From: Anaerolineales bacterium
GTDB lineage: Bacteria > Chloroflexota > Anaerolineae > Anaerolineales > Villigracilaceae
Direction: 5' to 3'
DNA: 64,000 nt
NCBI GenBank assembly: GCA_020847435.1
Contig: JADLBX010000029.1
Span: forward strand, 1 to 64,000
The translations under genes were made by a program, and so were the position numbers. Under the pieces are notes generated by a model. The model had not been told where the DNA came from and ran no database searches. It saw only the letters and a list, made by a program, of their open reading frames with translations. Of this stretch, positions 9,776 to 18,373 are shown piece by piece (position 1 is the first letter of the stretch; every line of letters begins with the position of its first letter).

Positions 9776-11254
9776 ATGCAACCCAAACTCACCCTCCTCA
9801 CCGACGACATCATCAAGCGTATTCTCGATGAAGCGCATCAACTCCTATTAAAGCCTGGCGTTAAAGTCAACAACGATGAAGCGCGGGAACTCCTCGCCGC
9901 GGCAGGCGCGCAAGTGGATTCCGAAACGAACGTCGTCCACATCCCCGAACAGATTGTCCGCAAGGCGCTCGAGTTTGCGCCGCGTGAATTTTATCTGTAC
10001 GATGCGGATGGCAATCCAACGGTCAAATACGGGGGCGACGCAGTCCAGTTCGACCCTGGCTCATCGGGCATCGCCATGCTCAACCCTGAGACCCTCGAGC
10101 ACGACACGACCGAAACGCAACATCTCCTCAAGTTAATCAAAGTAGCCGAACAACTTCCGCAATACGAGGCGCAGTCCACGGCAGTGATCTGCCACGATGT
10201 GCCGCAACAAATTCAGGATTCGTATCGCCTGTATCTGGCTCTGCTCTATTCCAAGAAACCCATCGTCACTGGCGCGTTCACCAACAAGACCGTCACTGAG
10301 ATGATTGACATGCTCGCCATCGTCGCGGGAAGTAAACAAGCCTCGCGCGAAAAGCCGCGCGCCATCTTCGACGTGTGCCCCGCTCCCCCTCTGATTTGGA
10401 GCAACTTCGCCTCAGGGAATCTCATCGCACTCGCGCGTGCAGGCATCCCTGCGGAGATCGTTTCCGTTCCGCTCGCGGGCGCGGCGGCGCCTGTCACGTT
10501 GTTGGGCGCGGTCACGCAACATACAGCGGAATGTCTCGCGGGCATCACGATTCATCAACTCGCCAAAGCGGGCTCGCCAGTCGTTTGGGGCGGCGCGGCG
10601 TGCATCTTCGACATGAAAAAAGGCGCGACGCCCATGGGCGCGGTCGAAACGGCGATGCTTGATTGCTCCTATGCACAAGTAGCAAAGTCGCTCAATATGC
10701 CCACGCACACCTACCTCGGCGCGACCGATTCAAAACTCGTCGACGCGCAAGCGGGACTCGAAAGCGGCATCACCGCCATGATCGGCGCGCTCAGCGGCAT
10801 CAACATGATCTCTGGCTCGGGCATGTTGGATTTTCTTTCGTGTCACAGCGCGGAAAAACTTGTCATTGATGCCGAGGGCATCGCCATGGCAAAACGCATG
10901 ATCGAAGGCGTGCAACTTCACACCGAAACGCTCGCCACAGGTTTTTACGACGCCGATATCAATTTCAAAGGCGGCGATTTCCTCAAGCAAAAGATCACGA
11001 TGAAACTCTTCCGCAAAGAACAACATTTGCCCAGCAATGTGATTGATCGCAACTCGATGCGGGATTGGAAAAACGCTGGCTCGCTGGATACGTTCAAACG
11101 CGCCAAACTCATTGTGGATGAACTGCTCGCTTCTTATTCCCGACCTCAACTTGGTGAGGCTAAAGAGACAGCGCTCCACGTCTTCATGCTCGACCTCGCC
11201 CAAAAGGCTGGCATGGACGCGTTGCCTGTGCTGGAAGAAATGGCAAACGCTTAA
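9776..11254 (+). CDS. MttB-family methyltransferase, non-pyrrolysine
   Basis: The 492-residue product belongs to the trimethylamine methyltransferase family (features include SGIAMLNPETLEHDTTE, GAFTNKTVTEMIDMLA, SAEKLVIDAEGIAMAKRMIE). It reads through with no in-frame amber codon, so it belongs to the branch lacking pyrrolysine. Characterised members of that branch demethylate glycine betaine, proline betaine, carnitine or similar quaternary amines onto a corrinoid protein. The adjacent corrinoid gene fits. The exact substrate is not visible. The ATG at 9776 follows gaggttctc, a weak ribosome site. Confidence 0.92.
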   Translation: MQPKLTLLTDDIIKRILDEAHQLLLKPGVKVNNDEARELLAAAGAQVDSETNVVHIPEQIVRKALEFAPREFYLYDADGNPTVKYGGDAVQFDPGSSGIAMLNPETLEHDTTETQHLLKLIKVAEQLPQYEAQSTAVICHDVPQQIQDSYRLYLALLYSKKPIVTGAFTNKTVTEMIDMLAIVAGSKQASREKPRAIFDVCPAPPLIWSNFASGNLIALARAGIPAEIVSVPLAGAAAPVTLLGAVTQHTAECLAGITIHQLAKAGSPVVWGGAACIFDMKKGATPMGAVETAMLDCSYAQVAKSLNMPTHTYLGATDSKLVDAQAGLESGITAMIGALSGINMISGSGMLDFLSCHSAEKLVIDAEGIAMAKRMIEGVQLHTETLATGFYDADINFKGGDFLKQKITMKLFRKEQHLPSNVIDRNSMRDWKNAGSLDTFKRAKLIVDELLASYSRPQLGEAKETALHVFMLDLAQKAGMDALPVLEEMANA

Positions 11255-11367
11255 CGTAAACAAGGAAACAGGTAGACACGTAAACACAACTACTCTATCT
11301 ACGTGTCCACCTGTCTACGTGTGTACTTGTCTACGTGTGTACTTGTCTACGTGTGTACTCGTCCCCC
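11255..11367. repeat. Inverted repeat of gtagacaag-like words
   Basis: The spacer between mttB and the S9 peptidase is made almost wholly of short words (aaacaagg, gtagacacg, gtaaacac). They are mirrored further on by gtgtcc, cctgtctacg and three copies of tgtgtacttgtctacg. The left half can pair with the right half. A second large example is at 14861-14975. Confidence 0.7.
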
Positions 11368-13266
11368 ATGCCCAACCTCGCCGCCCTCCTCCGCGTCCCA
11401 CACGTTGATTCCCTCTTCGACATTTCCCCCGACAATAAAAAGATAGCCTTCGCATGGAACAAAACAGGCGAATGGCAAATTTATGAAATGAACGCATCCC
11501 CCTCTCCCAGCGGGAGAGGGGTTAGGGGTGAGGGAGAGATCACGCCTCTAACTAACGGCATCGGCGGAAAATTCAACCCGCGCTACTCCCCCAACGGCGG
11601 ACAACTCGCCTACGCCCTCGACATAGACGGCAGTGAAAGTTATCACCTCATCGTCTACGACTTCACCACCAAACAACACACCGACCTCACCCCCAACATC
11701 TCGCACGCCCTGCAACCCAACTTCTGCTGGTCGCCCAACGGACGTCAACTCGCCTTCCTCAGCAACGAGCGCGGACATTTCAGCGCGTACGTGATTCCCG
11801 CCCATGGCGGCGAGGCGGAATTGATCCTCGATACGGGTCATCCCGCCTGGCAAGTGGAATGGTCGCCCGATGGAAAACATCTCGCCGTCTGTTGCGAAAT
11901 GCACGGGCAGGATTATGGCGTATTCATCGTTGATATTGAAACAAGAGAAACCATCCAGGTATGTCACCCTGAGCGACAGCGAAGGGTCTCTAACGCAGAC
12001 GAGGAGATTCTTCGCTTCGCGCAGAATGAGACATCCGTCAACGCCCACGCGCCGAAATGGTCGCCAGATGGGACAAAACTTTTATTTCATTCCGATTTGC
12101 ATGGCTGGTTTGATATTGGATTGTATGATCTAGCGTCAAAGCAAATCACATGGCTGACAAACAGCGAAGACGATTCGCAAGAAGCAGTTTTCGTTTCAAA
12201 TAAATTGAATCCCAATCTCTCCTCTCAAACTGCCTACGCGCAGAGCAAAGGCGCGGTTAATTGGATTGAGGCGCTTCGACTACGTGGCGCGGAAAGCGCC
12301 ACTCCGCTCAGCGCGAAAAAGTATCAGGTGGGAAAAGGCATCCACGGCGGAATCAGGCTGACATCCGATATGAAGCGGATGGTGACGACGTTCAGCAGTC
12401 CGAGTCAGCCATCCGATCTGTGGATGATGGATGTCGAGTCAGGCGAAGCAGTCCAATTGACTCATTCGATGCCCGAGGAGTTATCGCGCGAAGAATTTGT
12501 CATGCCAGAAGAAATTTTTTATGAAGGCATGGACGGCGTGCGAATCCCCGCATTGTTGTTTCGACCGAAACAAACCCCTGCCCCAGCGGTCGTGATGATT
12601 CACGGCGGACCGAACTGGCATTATTCGATGGAGTGGAATCCTGTGATGGCGTATTTTGCGAGCCGAGGGTATGCAGCGCTCGCGCCGAATTATCGCGGCT
12701 CGACGGGCTATGGGCGCGAGTGGCAATACGCGGCACGCTTTGACTTGGGCGGCGTGGACACGCGTGATGTCGCGGCAGGCGCGCAATATTTGATTCGTGA
12801 GGGGCTGGCGCTGAAAAACAAAATCGCAGTGACGGGGCGGAGTCACGGCGGGTATTTGACGATGACGTGTTTGACGCAATTCCCCGAACTGTGGTGCGCG
12901 GGTTCGGCGCTTGTGCCGTTTATGAATTGGTTCAAGTCGCACGATGATTCACGTGAAGACTTGCAACACTGGAACATCGAAAACATGGGCGACCCGAAAG
13001 AAAATTATCAACGCTGGTACGACGCCTCACCGTATTTCTTCTTGGACAGAATCAAAGCGCCAGTGCAATTGATCTGCGGCGGACACGACCCGCGCTGTCC
13101 CGCATCCGATTCGTTGGATGCTCGTGATAAACTTGTTGAACTGGGGAAAGATGTGGAATTATTGTTGTACGAAGATGAAGGTCATGCGTTTTTGAAGAGC
13201 GAGAATGTGTTGGATGCGGAAGTGAAGCGAGTGGAGTTTATCGAAAAATTTTTGAATAAAGAATAA
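11368..13266 (+). CDS. S9 family prolyl-oligopeptidase-like peptidase
   Basis: The 632-residue form starts at MPNLAALLRV; the longer frame reads into the upstream repeat. An N-terminal beta-propeller with TolB-like repeats (FSPDG-type: YSPNGGQLAY, WSPDGKHLAV, WSPDGTKLLF) precedes an alpha/beta hydrolase. The nucleophile is Ser492 in TGRSHGGYLT, with Asp in CGGHDPRCP and His in YEDEGHAFLK. No signal peptide is seen, so it is likely a cytosolic oligopeptidase or acylaminoacyl peptidase. Three dispersed repeats lie in frame in the propeller (11498-11536, 11961-12033, 12268-12314). Confidence 0.9.
   Translation: MPNLAALLRVPHVDSLFDISPDNKKIAFAWNKTGEWQIYEMNASPSPSGRGVRGEGEITPLTNGIGGKFNPRYSPNGGQLAYALDIDGSESYHLIVYDFTTKQHTDLTPNISHALQPNFCWSPNGRQLAFLSNERGHFSAYVIPAHGGEAELILDTGHPAWQVEWSPDGKHLAVCCEMHGQDYGVFIVDIETRETIQVCHPERQRRVSNADEEILRFAQNETSVNAHAPKWSPDGTKLLFHSDLHGWFDIGLYDLASKQITWLTNSEDDSQEAVFVSNKLNPNLSSQTAYAQSKGAVNWIEALRLRGAESATPLSAKKYQVGKGIHGGIRLTSDMKRMVTTFSSPSQPSDLWMMDVESGEAVQLTHSMPEELSREEFVMPEEIFYEGMDGVRIPALLFRPKQTPAPAVVMIHGGPNWHYSMEWNPVMAYFASRGYAALAPNYRGSTGYGREWQYAARFDLGGVDTRDVAAGAQYLIREGLALKNKIAVTGRSHGGYLTMTCLTQFPELWCAGSALVPFMNWFKSHDDSREDLQHWNIENMGDPKENYQRWYDASPYFFLDRIKAPVQLICGGHDPRCPASDSLDARDKLVELGKDVELLLYEDEGHAFLKSENVLDAEVKRVEFIEKFLNKE
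11498..11536. repeat. In-frame dispersed repeat in S9 peptidase (1)
   Basis: ccctctcccagcgggagagg followed by ggttaggggtgaggg is a GC-rich palindrome of a type scattered in many bacterial genomes. Here it adds SPSPSGRGVRGEGEI to the propeller, and the frame is kept. Confidence 0.7.
11961..12033. repeat. In-frame dispersed repeat in S9 peptidase (2)
   Basis: tgtcaccctgagcgacagcg followed by aagggtctc, then gagattcttcgcttcgcgca and gaatgagac, forms an imperfect palindrome. It is translated as CHPERQRRVSNADEEILRFA plus QNE, a recognisable footprint of this repeat class inside proteins. It lies between two propeller blades. Confidence 0.75.
12268..12314. repeat. In-frame repeat-like segment in S9 peptidase (3)
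   Basis: gaggcgcttcgactacgtgg followed by cgcggaaagcgccactccgctcagcg resembles the cttcgactac...ctcagc class of dispersed repeat. It encodes EALRLRGAESATPLSA, which breaks the propeller pattern. Less certain than the other two. Confidence 0.45.
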
Positions 13267-13268
13267 CG

Positions 13269-13421
13269 CGGTGGTCGAGTAGTCCTGAGCGAAGCGTAGC
13301 GGAGACGAAGGACGTATCGAGACCACCACGCCGCAAAGAAACTCTTGTTACAAGATTTATTTCACGAACCTGTGGTCTCGATACGACAGCGGGAGAGCGC
13401 CGCTGTCTACTCGACCACCGA
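13269..13421. repeat. Pair of inverted dispersed repeats
   Basis: cggtggtcgagtagtcctga ... cgtatcgagaccacc at 13269-13327 is met by an inverted relative, ctgtggtctcgatacgacag ... ctactcgaccaccg, at 13370-13421. The pair fills the gap between the S9 peptidase and the second mttB and could form one large cruciform. Confidence 0.7.
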
Positions 13422-13445
13422 CTAGGAATCAAACGAGGAAAATTC

Positions 13446-14864
13446 ATGCAACCCCTCAAATTCTTATCCGACGCCGATGTACAATCCATGCACGAAGCGA
13501 CGATGCAGATCATGGAAGAGATCGGCGTCATCTGGACTCACAAGCCCAGCCTCGACATCCTCACCGACGCGGGATGCAAGGTCAAAGAGAATCGAGTATT
13601 GTTCCCGCGCGACCTCGTGATGAAAAGCGCGGAAACAGCGAACAAGCGTCCCATCATCCGAGGGCGCAACGGCACGGTGAACGAACTCGGCGGCGGGAAT
13701 TTATATTTCCACAATCTTGGCGGCGCACGCGACGTGTTCGACGCGCGCACGGGAACGCATCACGCCGCCACACAAGAAGACTGTATCAACGCCACGCGAG
13801 CGCTCGACGCGCTGCCGAACTGCAACACGGTCACGCCGTTTTTCACGCCGCCCGATGTGCCAAACGAAATGATGGCTTTGCACATGTTCCGTCACATGCT
13901 CTCGAACACGACGAAACCTGTTCAAGGACCTGGCATCCAATTTGGGCATGAGGCGAAATACGCGGTCGAAATGGCGGCGGTGGTCGGCATCCCCGCGCAC
14001 GAACTCACGCTCTCTCTCTCCCCCGTTAGCCCGCTGACCATGCACGATGTCGCCGCGCAAGCGGTGATGGACATGGCGCACGCGGGCGTGATCCATTCCA
14101 ACCTGCCCGCGCCCACTGGCGGCGCGACCTCGCCGATGACCATCACGGGCAGTATCGTGCAGCAAAGCGCGGAGACTCTCGCGCCTCTCGTGCTTGCCCA
14201 ACTCATCAACCCTGGATGCGGCGTCGTTTATTGCGGACGACTCGGGATGTTGGAGCCGCGCACGGGACTCATTTGGGGCGGCGTCGAACTCGGCATCTCC
14301 TCGGCGGCTACGGTTCAACTCGGACATTATTACGGGTTCGCCGTTAACGTTTACGGATTCTCCACCAACGCGCACACCCTCGACGCGCAGAATGCCTTCG
14401 AGCGCGGACTCAACGCTTCGCTCCCCGCTCTGGCTGGCGCGGACGAACTTTCGGGCATCGGCGAAATGGAAGCAGGCGTGATGGGCTCGTTCGCGCAAAT
14501 GGTCTTGGACAATGAACTGGCGAAGAGCGTGCTTCGTCAACGCCAGGGTTTATCGGCGGATGTGGATCATCTCGCGGTGGAGATCATCAGCGCCGTGATG
14601 GACACGAATCGAAACTATCTCGCGAGCAAGCACACGCTCAAACATCTGCGCGCAGGCGAAATGGCGCTCACCAAACTCGCCGAACGAAATTCATGGGATA
14701 CTTGGGAGGAAAAAATGAACCGCAAGCAAATGGCAGATTACGCGATTGACGAATCCGAACGAATCCTGCGCGAACACACCGTCCCGCCGCTTGAGCCGCA
14801 GCAGGAAGCGGAGTTGGATAAAATTTTGGCGGCGGCGGAAAAAGAGACGGTGAAGAAAAGGTAA
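13446..14864 (+). CDS. Second MttB-family methyltransferase, non-pyrrolysine
   Basis: The 472-residue product is a paralog of the gene at 9776 (MEEIGVIWTHKPSLDILTDA, NLGGARDVFDARTGTHHAAT, ATSPMTITGSIVQQSAETLA, GELSGIGEMEAGVMGSFAQM-type segment). It has no in-frame amber codon. Divergence between the two paralogs suggests different methylated amines feeding the single corrinoid protein at 9029. Spacing and repeats argue for separate transcripts. cgaggaaaattc precedes the ATG as a plausible ribosome site. Confidence 0.9.
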   Translation: MQPLKFLSDADVQSMHEATMQIMEEIGVIWTHKPSLDILTDAGCKVKENRVLFPRDLVMKSAETANKRPIIRGRNGTVNELGGGNLYFHNLGGARDVFDARTGTHHAATQEDCINATRALDALPNCNTVTPFFTPPDVPNEMMALHMFRHMLSNTTKPVQGPGIQFGHEAKYAVEMAAVVGIPAHELTLSLSPVSPLTMHDVAAQAVMDMAHAGVIHSNLPAPTGGATSPMTITGSIVQQSAETLAPLVLAQLINPGCGVVYCGRLGMLEPRTGLIWGGVELGISSAATVQLGHYYGFAVNVYGFSTNAHTLDAQNAFERGLNASLPALAGADELSGIGEMEAGVMGSFAQMVLDNELAKSVLRQRQGLSADVDHLAVEIISAVMDTNRNYLASKHTLKHLRAGEMALTKLAERNSWDTWEEKMNRKQMADYAIDESERILREHTVPPLEPQQEAELDKILAAAEKETVKKR

Positions 14865-14975
14865 ACAGGTAGACAAGGAAACACGTAGGCAAGAGAAACA
14901 AGTAAACAAGTAGACAAGGGAAACATGTTTACTTGTTTCCGTGTATACCTGTTTCCGAGTTTACTTGTCTACGGT
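14861..14975. repeat. Inverted repeat of gtagacaag-like words
   Basis: The words gtaaacaggtagacaaggaa, acacgtag and acaagtaaacaagtagacaa are mirrored by tgtttacttgtttccgtgta, tacctgtttcc and gtttacttgtctacgg. This is the same vocabulary as 11255-11367 and lies just after the second mttB. The two halves pair over tens of bases. Confidence 0.75.
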
Positions 14976-15010
14976 TTAACATCCTCACTCAAACCAGGAG
15001 TTTCACACCC

Positions 15011-16168
15011 ATGCTCAAACAATCACACGCAATATCCGAAGAACTCATCGAATGGCGGCGCGACTTCCACATGCACCCCGAAGTCGGATTCGAACTGCAT
15101 CGCACGTCGAAGATCGTCGCGGAGGAGTTGGAGAAGATGGGGTACCGAGTCAGGCGTAACGTCGGAAAGACCGGGGTGGTCGCCGAGATCGGAGAGGGCG
15201 GCAAAGTCATCGCAATCCGCGCGGACATGGACGCGTTGCCCATCCTTGAGATGAACGATACTGAATATGTCTCGCAGAACAAAGGCGCGATGCACGCCTG
15301 CGGACACGATTCGCACACCGCGATGGCGCTCGGCGCGGCGTTGTTACTATCGAAAGAAAAGTTGCCTGGGCGCGTAAGGTTTTTATTCCAGCCTTGCGAA
15401 GAGACCGTGGACGAGGAAGGCAAAAGCGGCGCGCAGAGAATGTCGGAGGAAGGCGCGATGGAGGGCGTGGACTGGGTTATCGCGCAACACGTAGACCCCG
15501 CGACCCCGGTGGGAGCGATCCGAATCAATGCGGGCATGATCTATGGCGGAGTTGACTCGTGGTCCGCTGTGATTCGCGGAAAAGGCGGGCATGGCGCGTA
15601 TCCTGACAAGACGATTGACCCGTTTTTTTTGTTAGCGCATGTGATCATCGCATTGAACGGAATCGTTTCACGCAAGTTGAATCCATTTGATCCGGCCGTC
15701 GTGAGCATCGGGTCTGTGAACGGAGGGTTCGCGGAAAATGTGATACCCGAAGAAGTGCGCGTCACAGGCACGCTTCGTTTTACCAGCGAAGAGACGCATC
15801 AACAGATCCACACGGAGATGAAACGCGCCTTCGAGGTCGTCAAGGCGCTTGGAGGAACGTACGAATTGAATTTTCAGATCGGTGGACCGCCGATGCTCAA
15901 CGATCAGTTTGTTTCCGAGATGATCGAAACGACCGGCAAAGACCTGCTCGGCGAAAACAACGTCGGCGAGATCGAAAAATCGCTCGGCGCGGAAGACTTC
16001 GGCGAATTTATGAAGCACGCCCCCGGAGCGATGTTCAATTTAGGCACGCAAAAAAAGGGACACGAGGCTTACCTGCTCCATCATCCCAAGTTCGACATTG
16101 ACGAGCGCGCGTTACCGATTGGAACTGCGATGTTGGCTGAGACGGCTAAGCGCTTCTTGAATCAATAA
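15011..16168 (+). CDS. M20-family amidohydrolase
   Basis: The 385-residue product begins MLKQSHAISEELIEWRRDFH with a CAGGAG site about 11 nt upstream; the longer frame from 14933 runs into the repeat. Metal-site motifs are visible: HMHPEVGFE, RADMDALPI, MHACGHDSHTAMAL, PCEETVDEEG and VDWVIAQHVDP. This is the IAA-amino-acid/N-acyl hydrolase (AbgB/HipO-like) branch, with a lid domain (GKGGHGAYPDKTIDP). It would remove acyl groups from amino acids or cleave related amides. It follows the mttB cluster, suggesting peptide or N-acyl catabolism. Confidence 0.93.
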   Translation: MLKQSHAISEELIEWRRDFHMHPEVGFELHRTSKIVAEELEKMGYRVRRNVGKTGVVAEIGEGGKVIAIRADMDALPILEMNDTEYVSQNKGAMHACGHDSHTAMALGAALLLSKEKLPGRVRFLFQPCEETVDEEGKSGAQRMSEEGAMEGVDWVIAQHVDPATPVGAIRINAGMIYGGVDSWSAVIRGKGGHGAYPDKTIDPFFLLAHVIIALNGIVSRKLNPFDPAVVSIGSVNGGFAENVIPEEVRVTGTLRFTSEETHQQIHTEMKRAFEVVKALGGTYELNFQIGGPPMLNDQFVSEMIETTGKDLLGENNVGEIEKSLGAEDFGEFMKHAPGAMFNLGTQKKGHEAYLLHHPKFDIDERALPIGTAMLAETAKRFLNQ

Positions 16169-16180
16169 CTTGATCTGAGG

Positions 16181-16218
16181 ATGAGACACACGCGGCGAGT
16201 ATGCCGCGTGTGTCTCAT
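16181..16218. terminator. Perfect 16-bp hairpin after M20 gene
   Basis: atgagacacacgcggc pairs with gccgcgtgtgtctcat around a 6-nt loop, 13 nt after the stop. There is no long T tract, but the perfect stem and position suit a terminator for the catabolic genes. Confidence 0.65.
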
Positions 16219-16238
16219 TCACGGATGTTGCACAGTCA

Positions 16239-16299
16239 ACCACAGAGCGCACAGAGTTCTTTGAGTTATTTCTCATGCTTTCTCTATGAACTCTGCGGC
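16239..16299. repeat. ccacagag inverted repeat
   Basis: accacagagcgcacagagtt is mirrored by gaactctgcggc after a loop. It is one of four members of a ccacagag...ctctgtgg family in this window (also 24310, 27384 and 63587). Confidence 0.6.
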
Positions 16300-16392
16300 A
16301 AACCGCTATACTGCGTAAGGCGAGGCATTAAACCGCACACAGATGACGAAAACTGTTTTACAATACCAAGCGGGAAATTTATGTGAGATACG

Positions 16393-16779
16393 ATGGAACT
16401 CTATCTCGATATACCACTGTGTTGCGGAATCTATCTGGTGTTTTCAACCCTGCTTGCCGCGTTCGCAGGGTATGCGTATCTGGTCAATCTGAAACGCCCC
16501 GCTGACGACCCTCGGAAAAAGAGGTATCACGTCAGCGGGATTTTTGTTATGCCGTTTTTCTGGCCCCTGCTGTTGGTGGGCTGGGTATCGTTCTTCATTA
16601 TCAGGGCGCTTCACCTCGGGCTTTTTCTGATCGCGTTCACCTTTGCCGTGGCGTGCATTCGCAAACCGTTCTTGATTGGCTGGCTGGAAAAGATCGCCTT
16701 GAAGGTCGGCGGGAAGTTGTTGGACGCGAATGCGGCTCTGATCAGGCTTACCTTTGGAGAATCCCCGTCTGCCGGTTGA
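16393..16779 (+). CDS. Hypothetical membrane protein
   Basis: The 128-residue product has three or four hydrophobic stretches (CCGIYLVFSTLLAAFAGYAY, FVMPFFWPLLLVGWVSFFII, GLFLIAFTFAVACI). No family is recognised. It converges on the membrane protein gene at 16791 with 11 bases between the stops. A weak gtgagat site precedes the ATG. Function unknown. Confidence 0.6.
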   Translation: MELYLDIPLCCGIYLVFSTLLAAFAGYAYLVNLKRPADDPRKKRYHVSGIFVMPFFWPLLLVGWVSFFIIRALHLGLFLIAFTFAVACIRKPFLIGWLEKIALKVGGKLLDANAALIRLTFGESPSAG

Positions 16780-16790
16780 ATTTGAAGCGG

Positions 16791-17243
16791 TTATGGCGCG
16801 CTGGTGTGTATTCGGTACGGAATCATCATCAAGAAACCGACGGCAATAACGATCTGTCCGATCAAAACGCCCGCCGATTGCCACGGACCAAAATAGGGAA
16901 CCATGGGAAGCGGCTGTGTCCCCAAGCCGAAAATATCCGCCATGCCGGTGAAGACCGCGATCACGTACCCAGTGCCGACCAGCCGCGAGCCAATGTCGGC
17001 GAGGATGCTCCGCTGTTCCTTGCCCCACAACGCCAGCAAGCCCACGAAGCCGCCGCCGCAAATCATCGCCAGTCCAATAAGGAAAACCGAAATCTGAATG
17101 AAGCCAACCACCGTACTGCGGTCCCAGCCGAACCAACCAGGTTTCGCGCCGACCACAAAGATGAACAAGCCGATCGCGACAACAATGAGGCTGAAACGCA
17201 CGCGCAGATAGGAAATGCGAAAACCGGGCTCGACGTTCATCAT
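16791..17243 (-). CDS. Hypothetical four-helix membrane protein
   Basis: The 150-residue product has four hydrophobic segments (FSLIVVAIGLFIFVVGAKPG, GFIQISVFLIGLAMICGGGF, LVGTGYVIAVFTGMADIFGL, VLIGQIVIAVGFLMMIPYRI). Its ATG overlaps the stop of the upstream dipeptidase by 4 bases (17240-17243), so the two are cotranslated. That coupling is the only functional hint. Confidence 0.7.
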   Translation of the reverse strand: MMNVEPGFRISYLRVRFSLIVVAIGLFIFVVGAKPGWFGWDRSTVVGFIQISVFLIGLAMICGGGFVGLLALWGKEQRSILADIGSRLVGTGYVIAVFTGMADIFGLGTQPLPMVPYFGPWQSAGVLIGQIVIAVGFLMMIPYRIHTSAP

Positions 17244-18334
17244 GCGGGTAGATTCTTCCTGAGAAATCTCAGCCAGTTGCCCCCGAGGATATTCTCAGCG
17301 TCGGTTTCGGAGTAGCCGCGTTCTCTCAATTTCGACGCGATCAGCTGCAAGTCGGCAACCGACTCGAAGCCCAGCGGGACGGATTGCAAACCAAAGCCGC
17401 CGTCGAAATCGGTGCCGATACCGGCGTGCAGAGAATTGCCCGCCAGTTGGCAGACGTGGTCAATGTGCGCGATGTACGCGTCCAGGGGGACTTCTTCGCG
17501 GCGGCTGTCCGCTTTGCGCGACCAACCCACTTTGAGGAACGTGTTGAACGGCACCGAGCCGATCACGCCGCCGCGTTCGATCAACTTTTCGATGACGCGA
17601 TCTGGCACGTGGCGGTTCGATTCGGAACCTTTCATCAACGCGGCGCAATTCGAGTGACTCGCCATCACCGCGCCTTCGTAGCGGTCGAGCGCTTCGAGCG
17701 CGGCGGCTTCGTCCATGTGGCTGATATCGAGGATGAAGTTCAGCTCTGCCATGGCGGCAATCAACTCGCGTCCCGCGTCGGTGAGCGGACCGGGGTCGTG
17801 CGTGCCGCCGCAGTAGCGCGTGCCCATCCACGCGAGACCGATCATCCGCAAGCCCAGCTCCCACCATTCGGGCAGTTCTTTCACGGAGCGAATCCCTTCC
17901 GCGCCTTCCATGAGCATGAGCATACCCACCGGGCGATCTTCACCGTCCTGTGCGGGCTGTGACCAGCGCTGAATGATTGCGTCCAGTTCGCCCGTCGAGG
18001 AGATGAGGTGGAATTTGTCGGGATGAGAATCGGTCCATCGGCGATAGAACAGCGCCTGCTCGCGGTAGAGTCGGTGTGCAGTATCAAAATCGGGATACCA
18101 CAGCGAGTCCCACAATTCTTTTTTACGGGCGGGCGCGGCGAACAACGTCGAGAACACGACCGCCACATTGCCGCGCTGGTATTCATCCCAACCGAGCAAC
18201 GAATCGCCGTTGCGTTCGGGGATGAGCGTGCCCACTTCGAGGCGGCGCGTTTCGGCAAGCGGACGCGTGTAGTCGCGCTTGAAGGTAAGCATGTTCCAGG
18301 CAAGGTCTTGGTGCGAGTCGATGATTAGCTTCAT
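17240..18334 (-). CDS. M19 membrane dipeptidase-like protein
   Basis: The 364-residue product starts MKLIIDSHQDLAWNMLTFKR, with the first metal ligands in DSHQD. It has NFILDISHMDEAAALE, GAVMASHSNCAAL and HAGIGTDFDGGFGLQ, the conserved blocks of renal-dipeptidase-type zinc enzymes. No signal peptide is visible, so it is likely cytosolic. It would hydrolyse dipeptides, fitting the peptidases at 11.4-16.2 kb, though it lies on the opposite strand. It is coupled to the membrane protein at 16791. Confidence 0.9.
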   Translation of the reverse strand: MKLIIDSHQDLAWNMLTFKRDYTRPLAETRRLEVGTLIPERNGDSLLGWDEYQRGNVAVVFSTLFAAPARKKELWDSLWYPDFDTAHRLYREQALFYRRWTDSHPDKFHLISSTGELDAIIQRWSQPAQDGEDRPVGMLMLMEGAEGIRSVKELPEWWELGLRMIGLAWMGTRYCGGTHDPGPLTDAGRELIAAMAELNFILDISHMDEAAALEALDRYEGAVMASHSNCAALMKGSESNRHVPDRVIEKLIERGGVIGSVPFNTFLKVGWSRKADSRREEVPLDAYIAHIDHVCQLAGNSLHAGIGTDFDGGFGLQSVPLGFESVADLQLIASKLRERGYSETDAENILGGNWLRFLRKNLPA

Positions 18335-18347
18335 GGTATGAAAAAAA

Positions 18348-18367
18348 CGTCCCGCGAATGCGGGACG
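18348..18367 (-). terminator. rpsA terminator
   Basis: On the minus strand cgtcccgc, a 4-nt loop and gcgggacg are followed by seven T residues, 6 nt after the S1 stop codon. This is a classical intrinsic terminator. Confidence 0.9.
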
Positions 18368-18373
18368 CTGGTT

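Noticed and set aside
9776..14864. Pyrrolysine use in the MttB homologs
   Set aside because: Both genes read through at full length without an in-frame amber codon, so they belong to the non-pyrrolysine branch.
11255..14975. CRISPR-like arrays in the gtagacaag spacers
   Set aside because: Units are 8-9 bases, shuffled and inverted, with no regular spacers and no cas genes.
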